Shown here piece after piece: positions 32,435-41,905 of a DNA stretch of 48,470 nucleotides (within the stretch, counting starts at the first letter, position 1; each line of letters opens with the position of its first letter). The stretch is from NCBI GenBank assembly GCA_900317825.1, contig ONIH01000011.1, forward strand, positions 1-48,470, written 5' to 3'. The notes beneath the pieces were generated by a model, which searched no databases, had not been told where the DNA came from, and saw only the letters and a list, made by a program, of their open reading frames with translations. Source of the DNA: an uncultured Lachnospiraceae bacterium. Its GTDB lineage: Bacteria > Bacillota > Clostridia > Lachnospirales > Lachnospiraceae. Both the position numbers and the translations under genes were made by a program.

Positions 32435-34774
32435 ATGGAAGACTTGAAAAAAATACTGAATAAAGAGCAGCTCGAAGGGGTCCTCACGACTGAGGGCCCT
32501 GTTCTTATCTTGGCAGGCGCCGGTTCGGGCAAGACCAGAGTATTAACGCACCGTGTCGCCTATCTGATCGCTGAAAAAAATGTGAATCCGTGGAACATCA
32601 TGGCTATCACTTTTACTAATAAAGCGGCCGGAGAGATGCGTGAGAGAGTTGACAGACTCGCTGAGGAAGGAGCTGAGGGCGTCTGGATATCGACTTTTCA
32701 CTCGGCCTGTGTGCGGATCTTAAGGCGTTTTGCAGACAGGATAGGCTTCAAGAACAGCTTCTCCATCTACGATTCAGATGATTCGAAGAGCCTGATGAAG
32801 CAGATCATAAAGGCAAAGAACTTAGATCCGAAGAAGTATAAGGAGAAGCGTTTCCTTGGCAGGATCTCTGATTTTAAAAATCAGCTGATCGACTGTGATG
32901 AAGCAGAAAAATACTTAAGAGGCTCTGAAGGAAGACTCACGGCTGGCATTTACAGGGAGTACCAGGCGAGGCTGAAGTCGAACAATGCCATGGACTTCGA
33001 TGACCTGATAATGAACACCGTCCTTCTCCTGAAGACCGACAAGGAAGTCCGTGATTACTATAATGACAGACTCCATTATATCATGGTCGACGAGTATCAG
33101 GACACAAATGCTGCGCAGTTTGAGCTGATAAAGCTCTTATCAGAACAGAGGAAAAATCTCTGCGTCGTAGGTGATGACGACCAGTCCATCTATAAATTCA
33201 GAGGCGCCGACATTACGAATATCCTGAGCTTCGAAGAGCATTTTCCAGGGGCAAAGGTCATAAAGCTCGAGCAGAACTACAGGTCGTACACGACCATTCT
33301 CGACGCCGCAAACGCTGTTATAAGCCATAATCACGGCAGAAAAGAGAAGAAGCTCTGGTCTGACCGCGGAGAGGGCACAAAGATCCGTTTCAGAAGATTT
33401 GAGAGTGGGTACGAAGAAGCCGATTTTATCGCAAGTGACATCAGGTCGCGTGAGAAGAGCCTGACTGATGACTTCAGGGATTTTGCGATTCTGTACAGGA
33501 CGAACGCCCAGTCGCGTACTCTCGAGGAGAAGCTGATGATGGACGGTATTCCGTACCGTATAGTTGGCGGGATAAACTTCTATCAGAGGCGAGAGATAAA
33601 GGATATCCTGGCGTATCTGACGGCTATCGAAAACCCGGATAATGACGTCGCGGTCAGACGAATCCTGAATGTCCCGAAGCGTGGCATCGGAGCTACCACT
33701 GAGGGAAAAATAGCCCAGTACGCGCTTGAGCACAGCCTTTCTTTTTATGATGGGATGCAGCTTGGTGTAGAAAATGCTATGTTCGGCCGTTCGGGGAAAA
33801 AACTTCAAGACTTCATGTCGTTTATAGACACTCTGCGCACGAAGCTTAAGTTCCACGGAGTTACAGGACTTGTAAAGGATATAATAGAAGATACCGGCTA
33901 TGCGAATGATCTGAAGCTCGAGGACACTGACGAGAGCAAAGCCAGGCTCGAGAACCTCGATGAGCTGATAAATAAGGCGGCTGCTTTTGAACGCCAGATG
34001 GATGAGGACGAGGAGACAAAGAACCTGCCAGCAGAGGAGAGGCTTTCACTTTTCTTACAGGACGTCTCTCTTATGACGAGCGCCGATACTGGTGATGACG
34101 ACGATAACCACGTGACACTGATGACGCTCCATGCCGCAAAGGGACTGGAGTTCCCTAATGTCTATATCACCGGTCTTGAGGACGGGCTTTTCCCTTCGCA
34201 GCTTTCGATAAACGCTGATGACAGTGACGAGGAGATAGAAGAGGAGCGCCGCCTGATGTATGTCGGTATCACGAGGGCAAAAGACACCCTGACCCTGACC
34301 TGCGCGAAAGCCAGAATGGTGCGCGGACAGACCGAGTACATGCCGGTTTCCCGCTTTGTAAAGGAGATACCGCAGTCTCTCCTCGACGGAAAAATAAACA
34401 GCACGAGCCATAGTAACAGCAGCCCGTCTCTTTCTTCAAATGCTGACAGATTCCGCATATCGGAGCCTGAGGAAAACAGCTACGGGAGCCTGGCTTACGG
34501 CGGCGTGTTCGGATACTCCGGAAACGCCAAAGGCTCAAAGAGAAAAACGCGCGCGAAGAAAGATGATATCTCAAAACTCTACACGAAGGGAGCAGACATC
34601 GGAAAGACTGATCTCGACTACGGCGTCGGCGACCGTGTGGATCATACGAAGTTCGGAGAAGGCACTGTAGTCGACATAAAGGACGGCGGCCGTGACTATG
34701 AAGTCACCGTAGAGTTCGACACCGCCGGCCGCAAGAAGATGTTCGCCGGGTTTGCGAAGCTGAAGAAGCTGTGA
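32435..34774 (+). CDS. pcrA: ATP-dependent DNA helicase PcrA/UvrD
   Basis: Superfamily 1A 3'-5' helicase for DNA repair and clearing of replication and transcription conflicts. The 779-residue protein has Walker A AGAGSGKT (~27-34), motif Ia ITFTNKAAGEMR, motif II VDEYQDTN, motif III VVGDDDQSIYKFRGAD, motif IV FRRFESGYEEADFIA region, motif V VTLMTLHAAKGLEFPNV and motif VI EEERRLMYVGITRAKDTL. The C-terminal ~50 residues (GDRVDHTKFGEGTVVDI) are the Tudor-like module that contacts RNA polymerase in PcrA. Length is slightly over the usual 720-740. It converges on rlmD with a 2-bp gap and no terminator. Confidence 0.97.
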   Translation: MEDLKKILNKEQLEGVLTTEGPVLILAGAGSGKTRVLTHRVAYLIAEKNVNPWNIMAITFTNKAAGEMRERVDRLAEEGAEGVWISTFHSACVRILRRFADRIGFKNSFSIYDSDDSKSLMKQIIKAKNLDPKKYKEKRFLGRISDFKNQLIDCDEAEKYLRGSEGRLTAGIYREYQARLKSNNAMDFDDLIMNTVLLLKTDKEVRDYYNDRLHYIMVDEYQDTNAAQFELIKLLSEQRKNLCVVGDDDQSIYKFRGADITNILSFEEHFPGAKVIKLEQNYRSYTTILDAANAVISHNHGRKEKKLWSDRGEGTKIRFRRFESGYEEADFIASDIRSREKSLTDDFRDFAILYRTNAQSRTLEEKLMMDGIPYRIVGGINFYQRREIKDILAYLTAIENPDNDVAVRRILNVPKRGIGATTEGKIAQYALEHSLSFYDGMQLGVENAMFGRSGKKLQDFMSFIDTLRTKLKFHGVTGLVKDIIEDTGYANDLKLEDTDESKARLENLDELINKAAAFERQMDEDEETKNLPAEERLSLFLQDVSLMTSADTGDDDDNHVTLMTLHAAKGLEFPNVYITGLEDGLFPSQLSINADDSDEEIEEERRLMYVGITRAKDTLTLTCAKARMVRGQTEYMPVSRFVKEIPQSLLDGKINSTSHSNSSPSLSSNADRFRISEPEENSYGSLAYGGVFGYSGNAKGSKRKTRAKKDDISKLYTKGADIGKTDLDYGVGDRVDHTKFGEGTVVDIKDGGRDYEVTVEFDTAGRKKMFAGFAKLKKL

Positions 34775-34776
34775 TG

Positions 34777-36285
34777 CTATTGTCGACTGAACAGTGCCGT
34801 CATCTCTGCATTCCCTGTTCTCGGGAACATATCCACGCAGGCCAGGCGCCTGACCTCGTAGCCGGCGTTTAGAAATGCCGGGATGTCGCGGGCGAGGGAC
34901 TGGGGCTTGCAGGCGATGTAGATGATAGAAGGAACCTCATAGGAGAGAATTTTTGTCAGAGCTTTGGGCTGTAAGCCTTCACGCGGAGGGTCGACTATGA
35001 TGTAGTCAGGCTTTTTATCGAGAGAATCGAGCACTTTAAAGACGTCACCGCAGATAAAATCGCAGTTAGTGATGCTGTTTGCGGCGGCGTTTTGTTTTGC
35101 AGCTTCTACAGCTTCAGGTACTATCTCGACACCTGTCACATGGGAAGCATAAGGTGAAATGATCTGGGTGATAGTCCCTGTCCCGCAGTAGAGATCGAAG
35201 ACTTCCGCAGGCTTTTCACCGTTAAGTGCTTCCTTTAAGTAGGAACCTGCCTTTCCGTAGAGCTTTTCAGCTCCGGCAGAGTTCGTCTGGAAAAATGAGA
35301 ATGGCGTTATCTTAAATGAAAGCCCGCAGAGCTTCTCAAAGAAATGATCCTCACCGAAGAGCACTTCCGTTCCCTGATCTTTTACTGAATCTGAAAAAGA
35401 ATTATTCCTCGTGTGAAGGATCCCGACTATCTCTCCGTTCAGATCAAGTCCTCTGAGCGCTGACACATATCCTGCAAGAAGTTCCTTTTCTGCATTTTTT
35501 TCGTCAGAAGTCATCGGAGGGTGGTCTTCCGTAAGTCCTCCACGATTATCGGTAAAAGGCATGAACCTCTCTGACTCCTTCAGCTCACCAGTCCAGCTGT
35601 CCGGAAGATAATCAGCTGTTACCAGGTCGATAAGTATCTGTCCGGTAAAATGCGCACGCCTTACCAGAAGGTGACGCAGGTATCCACGATGGGTTCCCTT
35701 GCGATAGAAAGCCGCGTCTTTAAAGTATTTCCTTGTTGAATCAACTATCAATCCAAAATCGGGATGACAGATCCGGCATCCGGGAACAGATACTATGTCG
35801 TAGAAGCTGCCCTTACGGTGCATTCCGAGCTCTAACGGACCGTCTATGACGCGGTTTCCGAAGGTGAACTCCATTTTGTTACGGTAACTGTAGCATGAAT
35901 CACTTCCGGTGATACCCTCAAAGACAGTATCAAAAGAAGGAACGACCTTTTTAAAGAGCTTTCTTATCTGGTGCTCTTTTATCTGAAGCTCGTCATCATA
36001 GGAAATAGTCTGATACAGGCAGCCTCCGCACCTGTCTCCATCCTCGCCTGCATAGCAGAAATGAGGACAGTGCGAGTCAGTTTCGATGTTACTTTTCTGG
36101 ATGATACGTTTCAGCTCGCCTTTTGTATTATCTACTGAGGTACGGGTGAGTCTAAGCTCTACCTCCTGACCAGGGATAACGCCCTTTACTGATGCTGTCC
36201 TGTCAGTTCCGTCTATAAGGACCTTTCCGGTAGATGGAAAGGAAGTGTCTATTACTTTTCCGGTTACTAGATCATTTTTCTTCAT
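34777..36285 (-). CDS. RlmD/RumA-family 23S rRNA (uracil-5-)-methyltransferase
   Basis: SAM-dependent RNA m5U methyltransferase. The 502-residue protein has an N-terminal TRAM domain (~1-60), a Cys cluster CPHFCYAGEDGDRCGGC that would bind [4Fe-4S], SAM motif FDLYCGTGTITQII, VDPPREGL and the nucleophile Cys459 in IYIACKPQSLARD, followed by the proton-accepting Glu in GNAEMTALF. Which uridine (747, 1939 or tRNA 54) is modified cannot be decided. I prefer ATG 36285 over GTG 36291. No Shine-Dalgarno is seen, and a terminator for the upstream gene ends a few bases away, so the start region is unusual. Confidence 0.9.
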   Translation of the reverse strand: MKKNDLVTGKVIDTSFPSTGKVLIDGTDRTASVKGVIPGQEVELRLTRTSVDNTKGELKRIIQKSNIETDSHCPHFCYAGEDGDRCGGCLYQTISYDDELQIKEHQIRKLFKKVVPSFDTVFEGITGSDSCYSYRNKMEFTFGNRVIDGPLELGMHRKGSFYDIVSVPGCRICHPDFGLIVDSTRKYFKDAAFYRKGTHRGYLRHLLVRRAHFTGQILIDLVTADYLPDSWTGELKESERFMPFTDNRGGLTEDHPPMTSDEKNAEKELLAGYVSALRGLDLNGEIVGILHTRNNSFSDSVKDQGTEVLFGEDHFFEKLCGLSFKITPFSFFQTNSAGAEKLYGKAGSYLKEALNGEKPAEVFDLYCGTGTITQIISPYASHVTGVEIVPEAVEAAKQNAAANSITNCDFICGDVFKVLDSLDKKPDYIIVDPPREGLQPKALTKILSYEVPSIIYIACKPQSLARDIPAFLNAGYEVRRLACVDMFPRTGNAEMTALFSRQ

Positions 36286-36294
36286 ATACACATA

Positions 36295-36321
36295 ATAAAA
36301 GCCGCAGCGCCCTGCTGCGGC
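36295..36321 (-). terminator. Intrinsic terminator of the acidic-tail gene
   Basis: On the minus strand GCCGCAGC (36321-36314) pairs with GCTGCGGC (36308-36301) around a 5-nt loop and runs into TTTTATT. It ends the 36350-36676 transcript just before the rlmD start. Confidence 0.8.
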
Positions 36322-36349
36322 TAAAAACTCGCTTAAAGGTTCTCAGATG

Positions 36350-36676
36350 TCAGGCTTTCTCAGCATCATCTGCGAAAAGGTCATCATCATCGTCATCGAA
36401 TGCATCGTCGAAATCATCATCAAATGCATCATCGTAATCAGGTGTGAAGTAACGGTAAAGGGCGTAAGCAACTCCGCAGATAACAGCTATAACACCGATG
36501 AAAATAAGAAGTCCTTTGATAAATTTCTTCATGTCCTTTTTCTCCTTCTTTTGCTGTAAGATCTCTTTTCTGGTTCTGACAAGGCTTATAGGCTTATCGA
36601 TAATGCTTTTGAGTTTATCTGTATCGATAAGGTCTGCCAGGTCATCCTTTGTAAGTTCCCTGGAAAATATTTTCAT
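36350..36676 (-). CDS. Small membrane protein with poly-acidic tail
   Basis: A 108-residue protein with ATG at 36676 behind ACAGGAGGTA. It has a cytoplasmic N-terminal part (MKIFSRELTKDDLADLIDTD), then a Lys-rich stretch (QQKKEKKDMKK), one membrane helix (FIKGLLIFIGVIAVICGVAY), and a tail composed almost only of Asp, Ala and Phe (DDAFDDDFDDAFDDDDDD). The tail DNA is a run of GATGAT codons. Function unknown; it could bind divalent cations. Promoter TGCTATAAT lies 40 bases upstream and a terminator follows. Confidence 0.8.
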   Translation of the reverse strand: MKIFSRELTKDDLADLIDTDKLKSIIDKPISLVRTRKEILQQKKEKKDMKKFIKGLLIFIGVIAVICGVAYALYRYFTPDYDDAFDDDFDDAFDDDDDDLFADDAEKA

Positions 36677-36715
36677 AATACCTCCTGTCGTAAAAAGTAT
36701 GTCTGAATTATTTCC

Positions 36716-36724
36716 ATTATAGCA
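36716..36724 (-). promoter_or_regulatory. Extended -10 promoter of the acidic-tail gene
   Basis: The complement reads TGCTATAAT, with TATAAT at 36721-36716. The start codon is 40 bases downstream and the ribosome site AGGAGG lies between. Confidence 0.65.
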
Positions 36725-36782
36725 CACCGGAATTTAAAAAACACCCATAATTTGTTTTTTTTCACTCATCTTTCGTTACCGC

Positions 36783-36984
36783 TTATAATAGTCGTATGTC
36801 TTGAAATTATAAAGCGTAGAGCGACCGGTTTCAAGAAATATAAGACTGATTTTTGACAAAAATCTTAAATTTTTATTTATTTCGCAGGTGAAAAGGCTTA
36901 TAATGAAAATTATAAATCGCCGGACAGATCGAAACGGATAGAATGAAACGGCGACATTTTTAAAGTAAGGAGGAAACTGAAGGT
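36783..36984 (+). promoter_or_regulatory. Regulatory region of the chemoreceptor gene: two -10 elements and three dyads
   Basis: Two TATAAT hexamers (36784-36789 and 36899-36904) lie 115 bp apart. Between them are CTTGAAA/TTTCAAG (36800-36806/36829-36835) and GATTTTT-GAC-AAAAATC (36848-36864). After the second is TCGCCG/CGGCGA (36917-36922/36949-36954). The ribosome site is AAGGAGGAAAC. No sigma-28 (flagellar) consensus is visible. No gene lies in this ~300-base stretch. Confidence 0.5.
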
Positions 36985-38796
36985 ATGAGTGCAGAAGGAA
37001 AGGGTTTAAAGAAAAAGGGATACCGGAGCGTCGGACAGTCGATAATGCTCATGAACCTGATCATCGTGATCATAGTATCAGTTCTGGTCAGCGCCATAGC
37101 TATTTTTTCACTGAACAGGACATTCAGGGAGTCGATGGACGTCTACCATTCGGCAAAGCTCGAAGGGTACAAGCAGGAGATCGTATCCGAGACACAGTCG
37201 GCCATTTCGATGGTGCAGATGGAGTACGACAAGTACAAGAACGGAGAGATGACAGAGGAGCAGGCAAAGAAGAGGGCTGCTGAGGACATCAGGTATTTCA
37301 GATACCGTGATGACCAGAGCGGTTATTTCTGGATAGATGACCTCGACTATAACCTCGTGATGCACCCGATCCTCACTGATCAGGAGGGTACAAATCGTAA
37401 GGATCTCGAGGATAAGAAGGGCAACATGATCATACAGATGATCAGAAAGTCATGTACCTCATCCAGGAAAGGCGGCTTTAACGAGTTCTATTCCACTAAG
37501 GCAGACGGAAAGACTGTAGCGCCAAAGCTCGCGTATTCACAGCTTTTTGAACCTTGGGGCTGGATGCTTTCGACAGGAAACTACACCGATGATATGAGCA
37601 AGGAGATGGCATCTACAGAGAAGTCACTTAAGGCTATGAATGACCAGATGGTCATCGGAATGATCATCCTGATGATCGCCTGCATAGTCGTGAGCGCGAT
37701 CGTTTCATTCAAAGTAGGAAAGAAGACTGTAGCTCCGCTCCAGAAAATCCAGAAATTCGCCGACAGAATGGCAAAAGGAGACCTGCGCCAGAGCATAGAA
37801 GTCGCGTCGAAGAACGAGTTCGGAGACACCGGGCGGGAATTAAACGCCGCCCAGCATAATATGGAATCAATGATCTCGAAGGCATCAGCTTCATGTGCTT
37901 CACTTGAAAAATCCATCGAGGAATTTTCAAATAACTTCGGCAGTATGACAGATGCGATAACAAACGTATCAAAGGCTGTAAACGATATCGCTGAGAATAA
38001 CACAGAGCAGGCTAAGGCTACATCTGATGCAGCAAACGGCATAGAAATACTTTCTGGAAGCATTGACGATTCTACTGCAAATGTAAAGTCGCTCGACCAG
38101 AATGCTTCAGATATGATGGATCTGTCAAAGCAGTCAGCTGATACACTTAATGCACTGATCGAAAAGAACGAGACTACGATGAAGGATATCGAGACTATGT
38201 CAGATCAGACACAGCAGACTTCAGACTCTGTTGCGAAGATAGCTGACGCAGCGAACCTGATCTCTGAGATTGCTTCACAGACTAACCTCCTTTCGCTGAA
38301 CGCTTCCATAGAGGCTGCCAGAGCGGGAGAGGCCGGCAGAGGCTTTGCCGTAGTAGCTGAAGAAATCGGAAATCTTGCCAACCAGTCAGACGAGTCGGCA
38401 AAGACCATTAACTCGATAGTCGGAGAACTCGTAGATAACTCGGAAAAACAGGTCGAGATCATGAAGAGGATGCAGTCCGTATCGCAGGAGCAGGTAACAG
38501 CATTCACAGAGACAAAGGATATCTTCGTAAAGCTCAGACAGTCACTTCAGAGCTGCGGGGATTCGGCAAGGAATATTTCCGATAGTATCCATACTATGTC
38601 TGATGAGCGTGACCGTATCAAGGGCAATATCGAATCCCTTAATGATGCAGCTACTGATAATGCCGCATCTACAGAGGAGACTTCGAGCATGGCTGCAGAG
38701 CTCGACTCGGAAGTAAATCAGTCCCGCGAGCTTATCGCAGACCTCGAATCGAACCTGAAGGAATTATCCGACGCTATGTCGATGTTCCAGGTCTGA
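36985..38796 (+). CDS. Methyl-accepting chemotaxis protein with single-Cache sensor
   Basis: A 603-residue transmembrane receptor. TM1 covers ~18-42. The extracytoplasmic sensor (45-215) matches sCache_2: [19 protein letters not shown], then NLVMHPIL and [15 protein letters not shown]2 is ~217-240, HAMP ~240-292, and the methyl-accepting signalling domain runs to the end with the hairpin tip [19 protein letters not shown] (~447-465). sCache_2 receptors usually sense small organic acids. No chemotaxis or flagellar genes lie nearby. The C-terminus has no CheR-binding pentapeptide. Confidence 0.94.
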   Translation: MSAEGKGLKKKGYRSVGQSIMLMNLIIVIIVSVLVSAIAIFSLNRTFRESMDVYHSAKLEGYKQEIVSETQSAISMVQMEYDKYKNGEMTEEQAKKRAAEDIRYFRYRDDQSGYFWIDDLDYNLVMHPILTDQEGTNRKDLEDKKGNMIIQMIRKSCTSSRKGGFNEFYSTKADGKTVAPKLAYSQLFEPWGWMLSTGNYTDDMSKEMASTEKSLKAMNDQMVIGMIILMIACIVVSAIVSFKVGKKTVAPLQKIQKFADRMAKGDLRQSIEVASKNEFGDTGRELNAAQHNMESMISKASASCASLEKSIEEFSNNFGSMTDAITNVSKAVNDIAENNTEQAKATSDAANGIEILSGSIDDSTANVKSLDQNASDMMDLSKQSADTLNALIEKNETTMKDIETMSDQTQQTSDSVAKIADAANLISEIASQTNLLSLNASIEAARAGEAGRGFAVVAEEIGNLANQSDESAKTINSIVGELVDNSEKQVEIMKRMQSVSQEQVTAFTETKDIFVKLRQSLQSCGDSARNISDSIHTMSDERDRIKGNIESLNDAATDNAASTEETSSMAAELDSEVNQSRELIADLESNLKELSDAMSMFQV

Positions 38797-38809
38797 CCAT
38801 TGAAAAAAT

Positions 38810-38843
38810 GTCCGGTCCGACGCAACGGGCCGGACTATTTTTT
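38810..38843 (+). terminator. Terminator after the chemoreceptor gene
   Basis: GTCCGGTCCG (38810-38819) pairs with CGGGCCGGAC (38826-38835), 10 bp with one wobble, followed by TATTTTTTT. Confidence 0.92.
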
Positions 38844-38848
38844 TATGC

Positions 38849-38876
38849 TTGCATAATCGAGCATTTGTGATAGAAT
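38849..38876 (+). promoter_or_regulatory. ppdK promoter
   Basis: TTGCAT (38849-38854), 16 bp, TAGAAT (38871-38876) with an upstream TG (38868-38869). The leader contains AAGGGT/ACCCTT as a small hairpin and the ribosome site TAGGAGGAAA. Confidence 0.7.
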
Positions 38877-38949
38877 ATGTAAGGGTGCGCCCGGACCCTT
38901 TAAAGGACGCATCCGGAATAAGAAAACTATTTTTATAGGAGGAAATCAA

Positions 38950-41595
38950 ATGGCAGACAAGAAGTGGGTCTACAAGTTCAATGAAGGCAGAGCCAGCATG
39001 CGTAACCTCTTAGGAGGAAAAGGATGTAACCTTGCCGAGATGACATACATGGGTATGCCGATCCCGAAGGGCTTCACTATCACCACAGAGGCTTGTACAG
39101 AGTATTATAACAACGGAAAGGGCCTTACAAAGGAGATCACAGATCAGATTTATGATAACCTCGAGTGGCTCGAGAAAGAGAACGGAAAGAAATTCGGTGA
39201 TCCGGATGATCCGCTTCTTGTATCAGTTCGTTCTGGTGCCCGTGCATCAATGCCTGGTATGATGGATACTATCCTGAACCTTGGACTTAACGATGTAGCA
39301 GTTGAGGGCTTCGCAAAGAAGACCGGCAACCCACGTTTCGCATATGATTCATATCGTCGTTTCATCCAGATGTATTCAGACGTTGTTATGGAAGTTTCCA
39401 AGTCTCTTTTTGAGAAGGAGATCGACGACGTTAAGGCCAAGAAGGGCATCAAGTATGATGTCGAGATGGACGTAGATGATCTGAAGGAACTCGTTAGAAG
39501 ATTCAAGAAGATCTACAAGGATGCTCTTGGAAAGGATTTCCCACAGGATGCCAAGGAGCAGCTGATGGGTGCCGTTCTCGCAGTATTCCGTTCATGGGAT
39601 AACCCACGTGCCATTGTTTACCGCCGTATGAATGATATCCCTGGAGACTGGGGAACAGCTGTAAACGTACAGACCATGGTATTCGGTAACAAGGGTAACA
39701 CATCAGGTACTGGTGTTGCATTCACCCGTGACCCGGCTACAGGTGAGAAGGGTATCTTCGGTGAGTACCTTCTTAACGCACAGGGTGAGGACGTTGTTGC
39801 AGGTGTTCGTACACCGCAGCCTATCAGCACTCTTGCAGATGCTATGCCAGACGTATACAAGCAGTTCATGGAGCTCGCTGAGGGTCTTGAGAATCACTTC
39901 CATGATATGCAGGATATGGAGTTCACCATCGAGGAAGGAAAGCTTTACTTCCTTCAGACACGTAATGGTAAGAGAACAGCCAGGGCAGCCATAAAGATCG
40001 CCTGTGACCTCGTAGATGAGGGACAGATCGATGAGAAGACAGCTGTTACACGTATCGAGGCAAAGAGCCTTGACCAGCTGCTTCACCCAGTATTCGATCC
40101 AGAAGCTCTTAAGGGCGCCAAGAAGATCGGACAGGCTCTCCCGGCATCTCCTGGAGCTGCAGCAGGTAAGGTCGTATTTACCGCTGAGGATGCTAAGGCT
40201 CAGGGTAAGGGCGGAAAAGGCGAGAGAGTCGTACTTGTTCGTCTTGAGACTTCACCAGAGGATATCGAAGGTATGAGCGCTGCTCAGGGTATCCTTACAG
40301 TTCGTGGTGGTATGACATCACACGCAGCCGTTGTTGCCCGTGGTATGGGAACCTGCTGTGTATCTGGATGCTCAGATATCACAAATATCGACGAAGAGAA
40401 GAAAGAGTTCACTCTTGACGGAATTACCTTCCATGAGGGAGATTACATCTCACTTGATGGTTCTACAGGAAACATCTACCAGGGTGATGTAAAGACAAAA
40501 GAGGCTTCAGTTTCAGGCGACTTCGCTCGTGTAATGGGCTGGGCTGATAAGTATAGAAGACTTCAGGTTCGTACAAATGCTGATACTCCGCGTGATGCGA
40601 AGAAGGCTCGTGAGCTTGGTGCTCAGGGAATCGGTCTCTGCCGTACAGAGCATATGTTCTTCAACGGAAACAGGATCGATGCTTTCCGTGAGATGATCTG
40701 CTCAGATACAGTAGAAGAGAGAAAGAAAGCATTAGCAAAGATCGAGCCGTATCAGGAAGACGACTTCAAGCAGCTCTATGAGGCTATGGAAGGCGATCCT
40801 GTTACTATCCGTTTCCTGGATCCACCTCTTCATGAGTTCGTTCCACAGACTGAGGAAGACATCGAGAAGCTCGCTAAGACACAGGGTAAGACAGTTCAGC
40901 AGATCAAGGACATCATCGCTGGCCTCAAGGAGTTCAACCCTATGATGGGTCACAGAGGATGCCGTCTTGCTGTTACATATCCTGAGATCGCTGAGATGCA
41001 GACTACAGCTGTTATCAAGGCTGCACTCGCTGTAAAGAAGGAGCATCCGGACTGGAACCTCGTTCCTGAGATCATGATCCCTCTTGTTTGCGAAGAGAAA
41101 GAGCTTAAGTTCGTTAAGAAGACAGTCGTTGAGACAGCTGACAAGCTGATCAAAGAGACTGGTTCTGATATGAAGTATGAAGTTGGTACTATGATCGAGA
41201 TCCCAAGAGCTGCTCTTACAGCTGATGAGATCGCAAAGGACGCTGAGTTCTTCTGCTTCGGTACTAACGACCTTACTCAGATGACCTTCGGTTTCTCACG
41301 TGATGACGCCGGTAAGTTCCTTGATTCTTACTATGAGAACAAGATCTTCGAGTCTGATCCGTTCGCTCGTCTTGATACAGACGGTGTCGGCAAGCTGATG
41401 AAGTTCGCTGTTGACAATGGTAAGAAGACTCGTCCGGAGCTTCACTGCGGTATCTGCGGAGAGCACGGCGGAGATCCTTCATCGATCGAGTTCTGCGATG
41501 AGATCGGTCTTGACTATGTATCCTGCTCACCTTTCCGTGTACCTATCGCTCGTCTTGCAGCAGCACAGGCAGCTATCGCAGATGCACGTCAGTAA
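38950..41595 (+). CDS. ppdK: Pyruvate, phosphate dikinase
   Basis: Interconverts PEP, AMP and PPi with pyruvate, ATP and Pi, a central glycolytic enzyme in PPi-using anaerobes. The 881-residue protein has the N-terminal nucleotide domain (ARASMPGMMDTILNLGLND, RVMVRSGA-type VSVRSGARASMPG), the swivelling phospho-His domain with catalytic His458 in GGMTSHAAVVARGMG, and the C-terminal PEP/pyruvate barrel ending with LHCGICGEHGGDPSSIEFC (catalytic Cys). Codon use (GTT, CGT, CTT, many GGT) differs sharply from neighbours rich in AGA, AGG and ATA, as in very highly expressed genes. Length is standard. Confidence 0.98.
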   Translation: MADKKWVYKFNEGRASMRNLLGGKGCNLAEMTYMGMPIPKGFTITTEACTEYYNNGKGLTKEITDQIYDNLEWLEKENGKKFGDPDDPLLVSVRSGARASMPGMMDTILNLGLNDVAVEGFAKKTGNPRFAYDSYRRFIQMYSDVVMEVSKSLFEKEIDDVKAKKGIKYDVEMDVDDLKELVRRFKKIYKDALGKDFPQDAKEQLMGAVLAVFRSWDNPRAIVYRRMNDIPGDWGTAVNVQTMVFGNKGNTSGTGVAFTRDPATGEKGIFGEYLLNAQGEDVVAGVRTPQPISTLADAMPDVYKQFMELAEGLENHFHDMQDMEFTIEEGKLYFLQTRNGKRTARAAIKIACDLVDEGQIDEKTAVTRIEAKSLDQLLHPVFDPEALKGAKKIGQALPASPGAAAGKVVFTAEDAKAQGKGGKGERVVLVRLETSPEDIEGMSAAQGILTVRGGMTSHAAVVARGMGTCCVSGCSDITNIDEEKKEFTLDGITFHEGDYISLDGSTGNIYQGDVKTKEASVSGDFARVMGWADKYRRLQVRTNADTPRDAKKARELGAQGIGLCRTEHMFFNGNRIDAFREMICSDTVEERKKALAKIEPYQEDDFKQLYEAMEGDPVTIRFLDPPLHEFVPQTEEDIEKLAKTQGKTVQQIKDIIAGLKEFNPMMGHRGCRLAVTYPEIAEMQTTAVIKAALAVKKEHPDWNLVPEIMIPLVCEEKELKFVKKTVVETADKLIKETGSDMKYEVGTMIEIPRAALTADEIAKDAEFFCFGTNDLTQMTFGFSRDDAGKFLDSYYENKIFESDPFARLDTDGVGKLMKFAVDNGKKTRPELHCGICGEHGGDPSSIEFCDEIGLDYVSCSPFRVPIARLAAAQAAIADARQ

Positions 41596-41649
41596 AGAAA
41601 GCAAGCTGATTTTTAGGAACTTTTGAGCTTGAAATAAGGCTATTCCTGG

Positions 41650-41685
41650 TATAGGGTGTCTACTTTAGACACCCTATATTTTTTT
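41650..41685 (+). terminator. ppdK terminator
   Basis: TATAGGGTGTC (41650-41660) and GACACCCTATA (41668-41678) form a perfect 11-bp stem with a 7-nt loop and seven T residues after it. Confidence 0.94.
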
Positions 41686-41752
41686 ATTAAAAAATATAAG
41701 GTGCTATAGAAGCACTGGCTCTGGTGGGTGTATATAATATCCATTAACTATC

Positions 41753-41894
41753 TGCGCATAATCTGATATTTTGTATATAACATACTTGCGTATAATCAAA
41801 AAACAAGGTATAATGTGCGCATAATCAAAAAATATAAAAGCTGTTTATCTGCGTATAATCTAAAAATAAGCAGGCCGCACATGTGCGTATAATT
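41753..41894 (+). repeat. Five phased TGCGYATAAT repeats
   Basis: TGCGCATAATC at 41753, TGCGTATAATC at 41787, TGCGCATAATC at 41816, TGCGTATAATC at 41850 and TGCGTATAATT at 41884. Start-to-start distances are 34, 29, 34 and 34 bp, all in the same orientation, with AT-rich spacers. Each unit embeds a -10-like ATAAT. The last copy ends 12 bp before the start of the truncated ATPase frame. The rest of the ~310-base gap holds only the ppdK terminator. Confidence 0.9.
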
Positions 41895-41905
41895 TAGAGG
41901 TGCTT

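Noticed and set aside
36848-36864. Terminator in front of the chemoreceptor gene
   Set aside because: GATTTTT-GAC-AAAAATC is a perfect dyad but very AT-rich and weak. An operator is at least as likely, so it is listed only as part of the regulatory region.
41753-41894. CRISPR array
   Set aside because: The repeats are only 11 bp, spacers are AT-rich and one period is 29 instead of 34 bp. There are no cas genes.
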